Shown piece after piece: positions 28,607 through 38,257 of a stretch of DNA of 64,000 nucleotides (positions within the stretch are counted from its first letter, which is position 1; the number at the start of each line of letters is the position of its first letter). The translations under genes were made by a program, and so were the position numbers. The notes below the pieces were generated by a model. That model was not told the origin of the DNA. It searched no databases and worked only from the letters and a program-made list of their open reading frames with translations. This DNA is from Thermoplasmatota archaeon (lineage in GTDB: Archaea > Thermoplasmatota > Penumbrarchaeia > JASLWR01), in NCBI GenBank assembly GCA_030740765.1, contig JASLWR010000001.1:104961-168960 (forward strand), written 5' to 3'.

Positions 28607-29011
28607 CTACTTTCTCGGCCCGATCTTCTCAAACGCTTCCAGAAAATAATCCGGCAGCAGGCTTACCTTCCGGTTCTCGTTGACGTATACCATGGAGACG
28701 TACCCTTCCGCGAGAAGTTCAAGAACCTCGTCATCCATTACCCGATACACCAGGGACCTTATCTTGAATCCCTTTTCCGTGATATCGTCGAATTTCGTAT
28801 GTATCTCCAGAAGGTCGTCGAAATAGCCCGGTCTCAGGTACTTGCAGTACGTATCCACAATGGGAATGTCCTTTCGATATGGCAGACCTAGTTCCCGGAA
28901 CATCTCGATACGGCCCACCTCGAAGTACAAAAAATAACTACCGTAGTAAAGCACCTCCGCCGTATCGGTCTCCGCATATCTTGCCCGGGTTCGGGTAATG
29001 AAGGTTTTCAT
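28607..29011 (-). CDS. Hotdog-fold acyl-CoA thioesterase (YbgC/4-hydroxybenzoyl-CoA thioesterase family)
   Basis: 134 residues, the normal length for single-hotdog YbgC/FadM-type enzymes that hydrolyse acyl- or aroyl-CoA thioesters. The N-terminal strand RTRARYAETDTAEVLYYGSY carries the family's conserved Asp (ETDTAEV) and Tyr, and FEVGRIEMFRELGLPY is the central helix. The gene lies on the same strand as, and about 290 bases downstream of, the ring-opening hydrolase gene, with terminator-like hairpins between. Thioesterases of this family occur in benzoate gene clusters, where they are thought to release CoA from dead-end intermediates; that role here is inference. Confidence 0.85.
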   Translation of the reverse strand: MKTFITRTRARYAETDTAEVLYYGSYFLYFEVGRIEMFRELGLPYRKDIPIVDTYCKYLRPGYFDDLLEIHTKFDDITEKGFKIRSLVYRVMDDEVLELLAEGYVSMVYVNENRKVSLLPDYFLEAFEKIGPRK

Positions 29012-29096
29012 GGGCCAACCTGATCTCTTAACGTGTAGCGAAAAGGTATTTGTATAGCAGGGGGAAAGACCCTCGGCGAATCAAGATTCACCTGGT

Positions 29097-29278
29097 TCGG
29101 CCAATGCGTTAATTGGCCGACTTCTTCCTGCAACCCCTTTCTTTTTATGCCGTCCAGGGGTCGTACGCGACTCCTGTAATGGTAATAAAAGAGGGATGGG
29201 GTTTGGGGAAGGGATTCTTCCCTTCCCCACACCTGTTAAACAAATACGAAACAATGGGGAGGAAATCGACTCCTCCCC
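29097..29278. terminator. Three consecutive GC-rich hairpins downstream of the hydrolase gene
   Basis: In the 29012-29298 gap: TCGGCCAAT/ATTGGCCGA (29097-29105 with 29112-29120), GGGGAAGGGA/TCCCTTCCCC (29205-29214 with 29219-29228) and GGGGAGGA/TCCTCCCC (29256-29263 with 29271-29278). They follow the hydrolase stop on the minus strand and probably help end or process its transcript. Confidence 0.6.
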
Positions 29279-29298
29279 GATGGTGACAGAAAAGCGAT

Positions 29299-30441
29299 TT
29301 ACTCATCTTTGGGCAGGGGTTTGGCCAGAACAGCCTCGAACATTTCGTCGTCCTGGTATGCTCCCTGCGCGATGAGCTGGCGGTATTTGATAAAATCGAT
29401 GGTGTCCTTGCCTGTGATCTTCTTCGTGTTGAAGGCATGGAATCCAAGGAAAGCCTCTCCACCCATGTTCGCAGCCAGCCAGTGCCTGTTGTAGTTCTTG
29501 GAGTAATCCCAGAAGAACTTTTTCTTGGCTCTAATGCTGTCGATTGTCTTGATTAGGCAGCCTGGAAACAGGTTTGTGAACCTCCAGATGATGTTGTTCA
29601 CCTCCTTGTTCAGAAGCTCGAAATCGATTTTGGCGTTCCAAACGTATTTCCGTGCTTCCTTGAACTCGTCTCCGGTCTTGAACTCGCCGTATGCGATCTC
29701 ACCGTCATCGATATATTTATCCGTGATCACCTGGGGATTTCTGATCCACTTGTCCCCTTCCTTGATCACCGGGACGGCCTTCGTTATGAAACCTATCCTC
29801 TTCATCTTGTAAGCGGACCACATCTCGCAGCTGATACAGTTCCACATTGCGTCCTCGATCCCCATATACCAGGGCAGGAAATCGCTGGAGCCTCCGTCCG
29901 GTGCGCTGCCGTGCTTGGGTCCCGCCTGCCCGAAAATTGCAAGATCGGAACTGACTGCAAGGTCCGCTGCCATACCTATTTCCTGACCCCCTGCGATCCT
30001 CATACCGTTGACCCTGCAAATAACCGGTTTTTTACAGAAGAGTATTGCATCCACCATGTGGTTGAACAGTTCCATGTATTCCCCGTATTCGTTGCATCGC
30101 TTGGAGTAGTATTCCGCATATTCCTTGGTGTTGCCACCTGTGCAGAATGCTCGGTCTCCCGCGCCGGTGAAGACCACAGCAACCACGCTTCGGTCCACAG
30201 ATGCATTGTGGAATCCAGCGATCACTCCCTTCACCATTTCGGTGGTATATGAATTGTACTGCCGGGGATTATTAAGTGTTATCCATGCAGAATAAAGTCC
30301 TTCCACTTCATTTCCCTTAGGGTCCAGTACCGGTTTCTTTTCATACATCGTGCAGGGAGCTTCCGTTCCGAAATACTCGTCTCCCTTGAACAACTCGTGA
30401 TTCTTTATCTCGTCTTCTCTCGGTAACCAATTCAAAGTCAT
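29299..30441 (-). CDS. bamA: 6-oxocyclohex-1-ene-1-carbonyl-CoA hydrolase (ring-opening hydrolase)
   Basis: 380 residues, matching the family's usual length. A crotonase-superfamily enzyme that adds water and cleaves the alicyclic ring of 6-oxocyclohex-1-ene-1-carbonyl-CoA to 3-hydroxypimelyl-CoA, the committed ring-opening step of anaerobic benzoyl-CoA degradation (also called Oah). The diagnostic stretches are present: CTGGNTKEYAEYYS (100-113), KPVICRVNGMRI, GGQEIGMA and FGQAGPKHGSAPDGG (170-184); these are the regions used to recognise bamA genes. I start at ATG 30441, six bases after a GGAGGG; an upstream frame extension lacks a site. Divergent from the dehydrogenase and hydratase genes of the same pathway. 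Confidence 0.95.
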   Translation of the reverse strand: MTLNWLPREDEIKNHELFKGDEYFGTEAPCTMYEKKPVLDPKGNEVEGLYSAWITLNNPRQYNSYTTEMVKGVIAGFHNASVDRSVVAVVFTGAGDRAFCTGGNTKEYAEYYSKRCNEYGEYMELFNHMVDAILFCKKPVICRVNGMRIAGGQEIGMAADLAVSSDLAIFGQAGPKHGSAPDGGSSDFLPWYMGIEDAMWNCISCEMWSAYKMKRIGFITKAVPVIKEGDKWIRNPQVITDKYIDDGEIAYGEFKTGDEFKEARKYVWNAKIDFELLNKEVNNIIWRFTNLFPGCLIKTIDSIRAKKKFFWDYSKNYNRHWLAANMGGEAFLGFHAFNTKKITGKDTIDFIKYRQLIAQGAYQDDEMFEAVLAKPLPKDE

Positions 30442-30462
30442 TTTTTCCCTCCGTTCTAACAA

Positions 30463-30662
30463 TTATTGACTGGATTATTAAGCCCCGATCAGGTGGATTT
30501 TACCTTATCGAATTAATATTATATGATACTTTTCGTGGTATTCTGGCGCTCCTCCAATGCAGGCGAAGCACTTATTACAATAATATTATATATCGATATA
30601 ATTATGCACTTGCACGACCCTAATGCATTATATCAATTTAACCGAAACAAGAGGGAACAGTA
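30463..30662. promoter_or_regulatory. Divergent promoter region of the benzoyl-CoA lower-pathway genes
   Basis: 200 AT-rich bases separate the hydrolase gene (minus) from the dehydrogenase gene (plus). The 12-bp palindrome TATATCGATATA lies at 30589-30600 inside a longer AT run, with TATA-like boxes on both sides (TTAATATTATATGATAC towards the hydrolase, GCATTATATCAATTTA towards the dehydrogenase). The central palindrome could bind a regulator of both transcripts. Confidence 0.55.
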
Positions 30663-31772
30663 ATGGATTTGCCTGAACAAATTAAAACATGGCAGATGAT
30701 CCGACCCTGGAAAAAGGACAGAGAGACGGGAGAGATAACGGAAGGACGTCTGGAAATCGTGGAGATCCCCGTACCCTTATTGTCTGAAGGCGAGGTTCTG
30801 GTGAAAGTGGCAGGATGCGGAGTTTGCCATACCGATCTCGGATATTTCTATCACGGAATACCCACTATAACAAGGCCGCCACTCGCTCTCGGCCACGAGA
30901 TTTCGGGTGTGATCGTGGCAGGAGACGATCGGTTCATCGGAAAAGAGATAATTGTACCTGCAGTGATGCCTTGCAATGAATGCCCCATATGCGATGAAGG
31001 TCGCGGAAACAGGTGTCTGGGTCAGAAAATGCCGGGCAACAGTATGGGAATTTACGGTGGATTCTCAAGCCACATCCCGGTCCCTGTGGAAGACCTATGT
31101 TTCGTGGAAGACCGCAGAGGATTCGAACTAGAGGAACTTGCTGTTATCGCCGATGCAGTCACCACACCCTTCCAGGCCTGCGTGCGAGGGGATCTCAAAC
31201 CTGGGGACAATGTTATAATAATTGGGACTGGCGGTGGTGTGGGAGTATATGTCACCCAGATGGCCAAGGCATTCGGTGCAAACGCGGTAATCGGAATCGA
31301 TCTGGATCGGAAAAAGCTTGAACGCGCTCTGAATTACGGGGCAGATTTTGTCATCAACTCCACGGACAAGGACGCCTATGCTGTGAAAAACGAATTCAAA
31401 TCCATCTGCAAGAACAACAAATTACCGTCAAGCTACGGGTGGAAGATATTCGAGGTCACCGGGACCAAAGCCGGACAGGAAATGGCACTGGCATTGCTGT
31501 CGTTCATTGGAAAACTGGTGGTTGTGGGTTTCGGCATGCAGAAGAACCAGTACAGCATATCCCGCCTGATGGCATTCGATGCCGATATCATCGGTACCTG
31601 GGGATGTCTGCCGAAATACTATGATAATGTGCTGAAATGGGTTCTGGATGGAACCATAAAGATCAAACCCTTCGTAGAAACCAGACCCATGAGCCAGATC
31701 AAGGATGCTTTCAAGGATGCCAAGTCCGGGAAACTGACGAAACGAATCGTCTTGACACCGGATTTCGTATAG
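30663..31772 (+). CDS. had: 6-hydroxycyclohex-1-ene-1-carbonyl-CoA dehydrogenase
   Basis: 369 residues of the zinc-dependent alcohol dehydrogenase (MDR) family. It oxidises 6-hydroxycyclohex-1-ene-1-carbonyl-CoA with NAD to the 6-oxo compound used by the ring-opening hydrolase (also called BamQ). The N-terminus KTWQMIRPWKKDRETGEI and the run GCGVCHTDLGYFYHGIPTI are characteristic of this enzyme. Catalytic zinc region Cys52/Cys55 and GHE (77-79); structural zinc Cys104, 107, 110 and 118; nucleotide loop GTGGGVG (188-194). ATG 30663 follows GAGGGA. It is followed by the diene hydratase gene after 120 bases that include a small AAGGG-TTCG-CCCTT hairpin (31834-31847). Confidence 0.93.
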   Translation: MDLPEQIKTWQMIRPWKKDRETGEITEGRLEIVEIPVPLLSEGEVLVKVAGCGVCHTDLGYFYHGIPTITRPPLALGHEISGVIVAGDDRFIGKEIIVPAVMPCNECPICDEGRGNRCLGQKMPGNSMGIYGGFSSHIPVPVEDLCFVEDRRGFELEELAVIADAVTTPFQACVRGDLKPGDNVIIIGTGGGVGVYVTQMAKAFGANAVIGIDLDRKKLERALNYGADFVINSTDKDAYAVKNEFKSICKNNKLPSSYGWKIFEVTGTKAGQEMALALLSFIGKLVVVGFGMQKNQYSISRLMAFDADIIGTWGCLPKYYDNVLKWVLDGTIKIKPFVETRPMSQIKDAFKDAKSGKLTKRIVLTPDFV

Positions 31773-31891
31773 ATTATTTTATCCCAAAGCTAAGATTTAA
31801 TGACTTTCTCCACGAACGGCTATATTGCGATTGAAGGGTTCGCCCTTGCGGTTAGTGGGAGTGATCAAGGGCTTGAAAGGAGTAAGATACA

Positions 31892-32659
31892 ATGGAATAC
31901 AATACGATCATTGTGGATGAGCGGGATCTTGTGGGAAGGATAACCTTCAACAGGCCCCCGGTAAATATTCTGAACATTGAAATGATGCGTGAGATAAACG
32001 ACGCATTGAAATCTTTCCAGGTGCGGAAGCTCAGGGTACTGGTGCTGGATGCAAACGGCAAGGCATTCTCGGCCGGTGTGGACGTATCCGATCACATGGG
32101 AGGCAAGGCTGATGAGATGATCCGCGTCTTTCATGCCATTTTTCATAACATGAGCATGATCGAAGCCCCCATAGTGGCCCTGGTCAAAGGGGCAGCTCTT
32201 GGGGGAGGATGCGAGGTGGTTGCCTTTTGTGATCTGGTCCTTGCCTCGGACAGGGCAAAGTTCGGGCAGCCGGAGATAAAAGTGGGTGTGTTTCCACCGG
32301 TTGCCGCAGCAATATTTCCCAAAATTATGCCTTATAAAAGAGCTTTGGAGCTGCTGCTGACAGGCGATATCATAAAAGCCGATGAGGCTCGCAACCTTGG
32401 TCTCGTGAATCAGATTTTCCCATTCGATACCTTCGAGGCTGATGCCGAAAGGTTCATCCGGGAGAAAATAGCCTGCAACAGCGCAGTGGTTCTCCGCTTG
32501 ACGAAAAAGGCATTCGTGGAAGGCGCTTCGAATAATTATCACGAGGCTATGGTAAAGATCGAGGACATCTATCTGAGCGAGCTCATGCTAAGCAAGGATG
32601 CAAACGAAGGGCTCGAGGCATTTATCGAAAAACGGCCGCCCAAATGGATTGACGAATAA
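31892..32659 (+). CDS. dch: Cyclohexa-1,5-diene-1-carbonyl-CoA hydratase
   Basis: 255 residues, a crotonase-fold hydratase of the size expected for Dch (BamR). It adds water to the dienoyl-CoA made by benzoyl-CoA reductase, giving 6-hydroxycyclohex-1-ene-1-carbonyl-CoA for the neighbouring dehydrogenase. The signatures FSAGVDVSDH (59-68), GAALGGGCE (100-108, oxyanion hole) and FGQPEIKVGVFPP (124-136) fit Dch better than generic enoyl-CoA hydratase. The start has a clear GAAAGGAG site. With its two neighbours it completes the path from dienoyl-CoA to 3-hydroxypimelyl-CoA. The biotin ligase gene follows about 100 bases on. Confidence 0.92.
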   Translation: MEYNTIIVDERDLVGRITFNRPPVNILNIEMMREINDALKSFQVRKLRVLVLDANGKAFSAGVDVSDHMGGKADEMIRVFHAIFHNMSMIEAPIVALVKGAALGGGCEVVAFCDLVLASDRAKFGQPEIKVGVFPPVAAAIFPKIMPYKRALELLLTGDIIKADEARNLGLVNQIFPFDTFEADAERFIREKIACNSAVVLRLTKKAFVEGASNNYHEAMVKIEDIYLSELMLSKDANEGLEAFIEKRPPKWIDE

Positions 32660-32755
32660 TGGAGAGTAAGGTTCGCGTACTAATGTTTGTTGCAGTAACG
32701 ATTTCGTCTATGGATCCTGATAATATTTTGCAGAATGAAAGACGGTGATCGAATA

Positions 32756-33760
32756 ATGACAAGAACCGCTTTGAATACCGCTTGGGATGTTCTGAGAGTC
32801 CTCCTGGAAAAAGAAAATACCAAATCCTTCGTTTCGGGTCAAATGGTAGGAGACAAACTAGGTATATCGAGGGCTGCCGTTGGAAAATCTGTTCGAGTTC
32901 TTAGGGATATGGGTTTTCAGATTCTTTCAGTTCCCTCAAGAGGTCACCGATTGAGCGAGATGCCGGACCTGCTGCTCCCACCTCTCGTGGAAAATAAATT
33001 GAGGACGGATCATTTCGGAAGGGATTATCATTATTACACTGAGGCAGCTTCCACGAACGTGGTGGCCAAGTCCCTTGCACCCACTCTGGAAACAGGAAGC
33101 GTGGTTCTGGCGGAGATACAGAAGCAGGGTAAGGGCCGATTGGAGCGCATATGGGAATCTCCCGAAGGTGGGATATACATGTCTCTTTTCCTTCGGCCGG
33201 ATATTGCCACACAGGAGGTGAGCAGGATCACTCTCGTCATTGGGGAGGCCATTGCAGCCTATCTCGAAGACATCTCCGGTATCCCGGCAATGATCAAGTG
33301 GCCCAACGACATTATGATGAAGGACCGGAAAATATGCGGGATACTGACATGGATGGACGGTGATATGGATCGGGTAAACTGGGTCATAGTTGGCATAGGG
33401 ATCAACGTTAACATCGAAAGGGATTACTTTATCGAAAAGGAGCTTAATACAGCGGGTTCGTTAAAGATGCTTACAGGGGCCGATTTCTCCCGCGTCGATA
33501 TCCTAACAGGGCTATTGGGTGCTCTTGAAACGGGCTACCAGTCCTTTTTATTGGATGGGTTCGGGAAAATAGTCCCCCGGATCCGGCTTCGTAATTATCT
33601 TTTGGAAAAGGAGGTCGCAGTAACCGGGCCAAGGCAACGGTCGAAAGGAATATGCCGGGGCATAGATGATGACGGATGCATGATCCTTGAGGTCGAGGGA
33701 GGAGGATCATATCTGGTGACCTCGGGAGATGTCACTCTGAGAAATAGTAGAAAGATATAA
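32756..33760 (+). CDS. birA: Biotin-protein ligase with N-terminal winged helix (BirA type)
   Basis: 334 residues. The N-terminal helix-turn-helix (about 5-65, SGQMVGDKLGISRAAVGKSV) is followed by the ligase domain (STNVVAK; KWPNDIMMKDRKICGIL; GIGINVN) and a C-terminal SH3-like domain. It activates biotin with ATP and attaches it to carboxylase carrier domains; the HTH suggests it is also a biotin repressor. The glycine-rich loop reads KGRLERIW where GRLGRxW is usual, replacing one conserved Gly by Glu. I start at ATG 32756 after GGTGAT; 32735 is an alternative. Its place beside benzoyl-CoA genes fits a biotin-dependent glutaconyl-CoA decarboxylase or propionyl-CoA carboxylase, neither of which is in the window. 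Confidence 0.93.
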   Translation: MTRTALNTAWDVLRVLLEKENTKSFVSGQMVGDKLGISRAAVGKSVRVLRDMGFQILSVPSRGHRLSEMPDLLLPPLVENKLRTDHFGRDYHYYTEAASTNVVAKSLAPTLETGSVVLAEIQKQGKGRLERIWESPEGGIYMSLFLRPDIATQEVSRITLVIGEAIAAYLEDISGIPAMIKWPNDIMMKDRKICGILTWMDGDMDRVNWVIVGIGINVNIERDYFIEKELNTAGSLKMLTGADFSRVDILTGLLGALETGYQSFLLDGFGKIVPRIRLRNYLLEKEVAVTGPRQRSKGICRGIDDDGCMILEVEGGGSYLVTSGDVTLRNSRKI

Positions 33761-33826
33761 TTTAGAAAGGTTTTTCAATCAATAAAAGGTTCACGGTTAT
33801 GTTTCAGTTACTTAGGTGGCGATTAT

Positions 33827-36800
33827 TTGTCGTATAAAATGTCTGCTCATACTTTTACAATTATTATTGTGATACTATTATTGGTAATGCCCATTACGGG
33901 AACCGCCATTTCCGATCACAACAGCTCGAAGAGAAGTAACTACCATAATGGCGGTGCGGTTCTATCAGAAAATAATCACTTCATATCCATCCAAGTCGAA
34001 GAGACCTCGCAATCGCATCAAGACCTGTTCGGTTATACTGTCAAGGGCTTTGTAAACGAGTACAAGAACGGCGGTTTCAACCCAGGTGACAGGAATCGCA
34101 ACCGAATCGAGGATACTCTCGAGGAACAGGTCAAGGACAGTGCTCCGGGGGACCTTGTGGAATGCATGGTCCTGCTCTCAACGGATGATTCACTATTCGA
34201 TGTATCATCTCTCGAAAACGCTGGCGCATATATAATGGAGGTATCGGATTATATCGACCAGATTCATGTCCGGTTACCAGTTGGAATGCTTGACGAGGTA
34301 TCCCTTCTTCCCGATGTGGCCGAGGTCTGCGCTATACCAAGGCTTAAAACTTATTTGGACAGTTCGGGCAACGCTATTAACATGCCTGATGTGTATTCCA
34401 TAGGTTTTACGGGGCAGGGAACTACGATAGCAGTACTCGATACTGGTATCGATGGCAATCATGAGGCATTCCAGGGTGGAAAAATACTGGCTTTCAAGGA
34501 TTATACTGTCTGGCCCCCACAGATCCGAAGCGCTTATGATGACGACGGGCATGGAACCCATTGCGCATCCATTGCGGCAGGGAATCCTCCGGGTGGCGGG
34601 GGATCGGGCGGGCGGTACCGAGGCATGGCATACAATGCAGACCTATTGATAGCCAGGGTTTTGGGAGCCTCCACCTATGGCTATGTGGTGGAAGCTGTTA
34701 ACTGGGTCGTGTCAAATCGTAATACTTACAATGTTCACGTCATGTCACTTTCCATAGGGACCGTGAACCAGCAGGGAGGCCCCATCCACAGCGATTCCAT
34801 GAACAGCGCTTGCAACGATGCCGTAGGGTACGGTATAGTGGTATGTGCTGCAGCCGGGAACGATGGCGAGGATGGACTGCACATTGGCTCGCCTGGAAAC
34901 GCCCCTCATGTAGTCACGGTTGGCTCCAGTAATGATTTCGGTCAGCTTTCATCATTCTCTTCCAGGGGTCCAGGAATTTCAACCGGCGCCATGAAACCGG
35001 ATGTGCTGGCTCCAGGTGAATACATCAAAGCGGCAAGGGCATCGGGAACCAGCATGGGTGGGGCTGGCTGGACGAACGGCGTTGTGGACCCCACCAACTA
35101 CATAGGCGCCCAGGGCACCTCAATGTCATGCCCGCACGTTGCGGGAGTGGCAGCCATACTGAGAGAAGCGAATTCGGATACGTCGCCCGGAGATATCCGC
35201 AACGCACTTAGGGAGAGCGCACCGAATGCTAACAATCCAAATAACGACCGTGGATGCGGTATGATAGATGCAAAGGACGCTCTCGATCTCATTGGTAATT
35301 CACCCAAGATCACAGCCATCATGGTCAAAGGTGGGAATGGCATCCAAGGGCATGTTCCCGATGTGGACGAGGACGAAGTGATCCAGTTCTCCGCAACTGC
35401 AACAGATGACAAGAACCTGCTTGAATCCTCTTTTGTGTGGGATTTCGACAACGACGGGAACAATGACGCTACCGGGAGAACGGTTAGCACCAGCTACCCC
35501 ACCGCAAAGCTGCGGAACGGTCTCAAAACCATCAAACTCGAAGTTACAGATGTAGACAACTTCAAGGTCACCGAATATTGTTACGTAAGGGTTCACAACG
35601 TTGCCCCCACCGGGAATATAATAACATCCGGACCCCTGGATGAAGGTGTGTTGATAGAGTTCACTGGGGCCCTCTCCGATACTGCCTCGGACCTGGATTC
35701 TCTGAAATGGTACTGGGATTTCGACGGGGAGAACGACATGCCATACGATGGCATCAACGTTTGGAGCGGCGACCATATTCCCGATAACGACCGTATGGCC
35801 GATGGGACAGGAACCTCGGCAAGTGGATCCTACACCTATCTCGAAAGCGGGACCACAACCGTGCTGCTTATCGTATGGGATGATGACGTGGACCAGACGA
35901 ACTTAACTAGTTCCATTACCATTCAAAACCGTAAACCCAACGCCATGATCGATCTAGGCGTCGATATGAATTTGGACTCTCTCTACGAGGATGATGTCAT
36001 AGAATTCGATGCATCGGGCTCTACGGATACGGAAAACGACATGAATACGCTGGAGTACAAATGGGATTTCGGGGACGGTGAGGAATCGGAGTGGCAGGAT
36101 GATCCGGACGGGACGCACAGTTACTCACAACAGGGTTACTATACGGTCACGATCCGATTGAAGGACAACGATGGTGCAGGCGATACGGACAGCATGGATA
36201 TAGAGATCAAGAACAAGAGACCCACTGCGGTGATCAACGAGTTTCAGGATGAATATTTCGAAGGAGATATCATAAATTTGATAGCTACGAATTCAACGGA
36301 TACCCCAGGAGATATAACATCGCTGCAGTACTACTGGGACCTGGACACCGATACCGATGAGGACAATGACGGGATACCTGACAACGATCACGATATAAAA
36401 GGAGGACAGGAGGAATTTCCCTATGTCAACAACGGCACCTATCACATTTCTCTCATTGTTGAGGACAACGACGGCGTTTCCGATATAACAGATGCCACAA
36501 TATATATTAAGAACTCACAGCCGTATGATCTAAACCTGTCTGCCGTCTACGGGGGGAAAGTTCAAAACGAAGCATTCGAGGTGGAGGAAGGGGAGGAAGT
36601 GGCTTTTCTGGGAGATGCAACTGACATTTCCGGAGATATCGACGGGCTGAACTACTCGTGGGATTTCGGAGACGGCGGGTCTCTCGCATTCGGGAAGAGT
36701 GCCCGACATACTTTCCTGTATTCCAGTGAAAACGCATTCGTGATTCAACTAACGGTAACAGACGATGAACCGGATAACGCGGCCGGTGCCACCTTTTCCA

Positions 36801-38242
36801 TATACGTTAAGAATATCGCGCCAACTCTGGAACTGGGGGATGATCAGGTCCTGGAAAAGAACGGCTCCATAATAGTGGAACCGAAGATCACCGATTCTCC
36901 CGGCGATCTGGCCAGGATGTGGTACAGGTGGTCCATCGTCGGAAAAGATGCACAGCCGGACTTCAATAACCTTGATTCGACCGATGAAATATTGTCCCAT
37001 GAGTTCGTGAAAGACGGCGAATATGACATTTATCTCAGGATAGAGGACGATAACGGTGCAGCGGTAATGGATAGTATAAGGGTGGTGGCAAAGAATGTGG
37101 GGACGAAGGTTAAAGTGAAGCCAGGGGCCAGACCGGGTGAAAATCCTGAGGAGGAAGTAGAAAAGGATCAGGGAATGCCTGCACAGGTGGGACGGTTCCT
37201 TAAAGGTGTGGACTCGTGGGTCTGGCTGGTAACGGGGGGCGTTTTGATCGTATTGCTTTCGTTCATAATAGTGATCAAGGTCACAAGACGAAGAAGGTAT
37301 CGGAAAAACCTAATGAAAGCGTTTAAAAGAGACGATGTGGAAGAGGCAGCACAGAAACGTAGAAGCAAACAGGATGGTAAGGAAAACGAAGAGAACTTCG
37401 ATTATCTTTCCAACGAAATGGGATTGCGGAGTACGAGAAAAAAGGGGACGGACACCGGTTATGAGGAACTTTACGTCGAAAAGAAGCCAAATAGCCGCCA
37501 ATCCATGTTGGAACGCGAACTGGCATATGACGCTAATGATCTGAATTTTTTCAATGACGTGGGTGAAACCGAAGCAGATGATCTGTCGGACCTCACCGAA
37601 AATATGTCGGACCTTCCCGAACTGGACATGGCCCATTACGCTGCGATAAAGGAATACGAGGCAGAATATGAGCTTGATACAGAGTGGAGCGACGATGAGA
37701 CCAATGTGCTTCCCGAGCAAGATGAGTTCTGGCCTTTACTTGAGCCTGCTGTGAAGAAGAGGACGAAAGATAAAAAGAAATTTGATGAACTCTTCGCACT
37801 TCCGGTAACGGGGAAGAGTGCGAAATCCAAAAAACACGTTATGAAACCCTTGTCCCGTGAAAAGAAAATACCCCTTATGAAACCACTCAAGGAGGAGAAA
37901 TCATCCCACAAAAGAGGGAAGACCGGGGGAAAGACAGCAATAAGAGCTCTTCCACCGATGATGAAGCCGTTCACTGAAGAGAGAGCGGGACGGGGAAAAT
38001 CCGGCGGAGTATATCATGACGAGAAGGACTGGATGAAGAAGATGGAGGAGCGACCCTGTCGCGTTGAGGTTATTTTACCGGAAGACCAGGACGAATGCAT
38101 TGAGGAAACAGGACTGGAGCTCAGCTTCAAACCGCCAGCCAGATACAAACGAACCGAAAAAAATTCTCCCACCTGCAAGCACTGCAAGGCCCCTGTTAAA
38201 AAGGGATGGTGGATGTGCCCGAACTGCAACAAAAAGATCTGA
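33827..38242 (+). CDS. Surface subtilisin-like protease with PKD domains, membrane helix and cytoplasmic zinc ribbon
   Basis: 1471 residues from TTG 33827 (AGGTGG site); ATG 33839 is an alternative, both before a signal peptide (FTIIIVILLLVMPITG). An inhibitor-like propeptide (about 75-170) leads into the S8 domain with Asp205 (AVLDTGID), His242 (GHGTH) and Ser432 (GTSMSCPHVAG). Six or so PKD-like domains follow (phrases such as YKWDFGDGEESE). The membrane helix is at about 1128-1150, then a charged cytoplasmic region and a CxxC...CxxC zinc ribbon at the end (CKHCKAP ... MCPNCN). The layout (protease, PKD stalk, helix, cytoplasmic ribbon) is the same as in the papain-like protein at 5255 although the proteases are unrelated. 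The TGA is followed by an AGGGGGGG that probably serves the next gene. Confidence 0.93.
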   Translation: MSYKMSAHTFTIIIVILLLVMPITGTAISDHNSSKRSNYHNGGAVLSENNHFISIQVEETSQSHQDLFGYTVKGFVNEYKNGGFNPGDRNRNRIEDTLEEQVKDSAPGDLVECMVLLSTDDSLFDVSSLENAGAYIMEVSDYIDQIHVRLPVGMLDEVSLLPDVAEVCAIPRLKTYLDSSGNAINMPDVYSIGFTGQGTTIAVLDTGIDGNHEAFQGGKILAFKDYTVWPPQIRSAYDDDGHGTHCASIAAGNPPGGGGSGGRYRGMAYNADLLIARVLGASTYGYVVEAVNWVVSNRNTYNVHVMSLSIGTVNQQGGPIHSDSMNSACNDAVGYGIVVCAAAGNDGEDGLHIGSPGNAPHVVTVGSSNDFGQLSSFSSRGPGISTGAMKPDVLAPGEYIKAARASGTSMGGAGWTNGVVDPTNYIGAQGTSMSCPHVAGVAAILREANSDTSPGDIRNALRESAPNANNPNNDRGCGMIDAKDALDLIGNSPKITAIMVKGGNGIQGHVPDVDEDEVIQFSATATDDKNLLESSFVWDFDNDGNNDATGRTVSTSYPTAKLRNGLKTIKLEVTDVDNFKVTEYCYVRVHNVAPTGNIITSGPLDEGVLIEFTGALSDTASDLDSLKWYWDFDGENDMPYDGINVWSGDHIPDNDRMADGTGTSASGSYTYLESGTTTVLLIVWDDDVDQTNLTSSITIQNRKPNAMIDLGVDMNLDSLYEDDVIEFDASGSTDTENDMNTLEYKWDFGDGEESEWQDDPDGTHSYSQQGYYTVTIRLKDNDGAGDTDSMDIEIKNKRPTAVINEFQDEYFEGDIINLIATNSTDTPGDITSLQYYWDLDTDTDEDNDGIPDNDHDIKGGQEEFPYVNNGTYHISLIVEDNDGVSDITDATIYIKNSQPYDLNLSAVYGGKVQNEAFEVEEGEEVAFLGDATDISGDIDGLNYSWDFGDGGSLAFGKSARHTFLYSSENAFVIQLTVTDDEPDNAAGATFSIYVKNIAPTLELGDDQVLEKNGSIIVEPKITDSPGDLARMWYRWSIVGKDAQPDFNNLDSTDEILSHEFVKDGEYDIYLRIEDDNGAAVMDSIRVVAKNVGTKVKVKPGARPGENPEEEVEKDQGMPAQVGRFLKGVDSWVWLVTGGVLIVLLSFIIVIKVTRRRRYRKNLMKAFKRDDVEEAAQKRRSKQDGKENEENFDYLSNEMGLRSTRKKGTDTGYEELYVEKKPNSRQSMLERELAYDANDLNFFNDVGETEADDLSDLTENMSDLPELDMAHYAAIKEYEAEYELDTEWSDDETNVLPEQDEFWPLLEPAVKKRTKDKKKFDELFALPVTGKSAKSKKHVMKPLSREKKIPLMKPLKEEKSSHKRGKTGGKTAIRALPPMMKPFTEERAGRGKSGGVYHDEKDWMKKMEERPCRVEVILPEDQDECIEETGLELSFKPPARYKRTEKNSPTCKHCKAPVKKGWWMCPNCNKKI

Positions 38243-38257
38243 AGGGGGGGCGCATTT

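Noticed and set aside
29012-29232. Minus-strand ORF between the thioesterase and hydrolase genes
   Set aside because: It runs through strong hairpins, has no start site and no protein-like composition.
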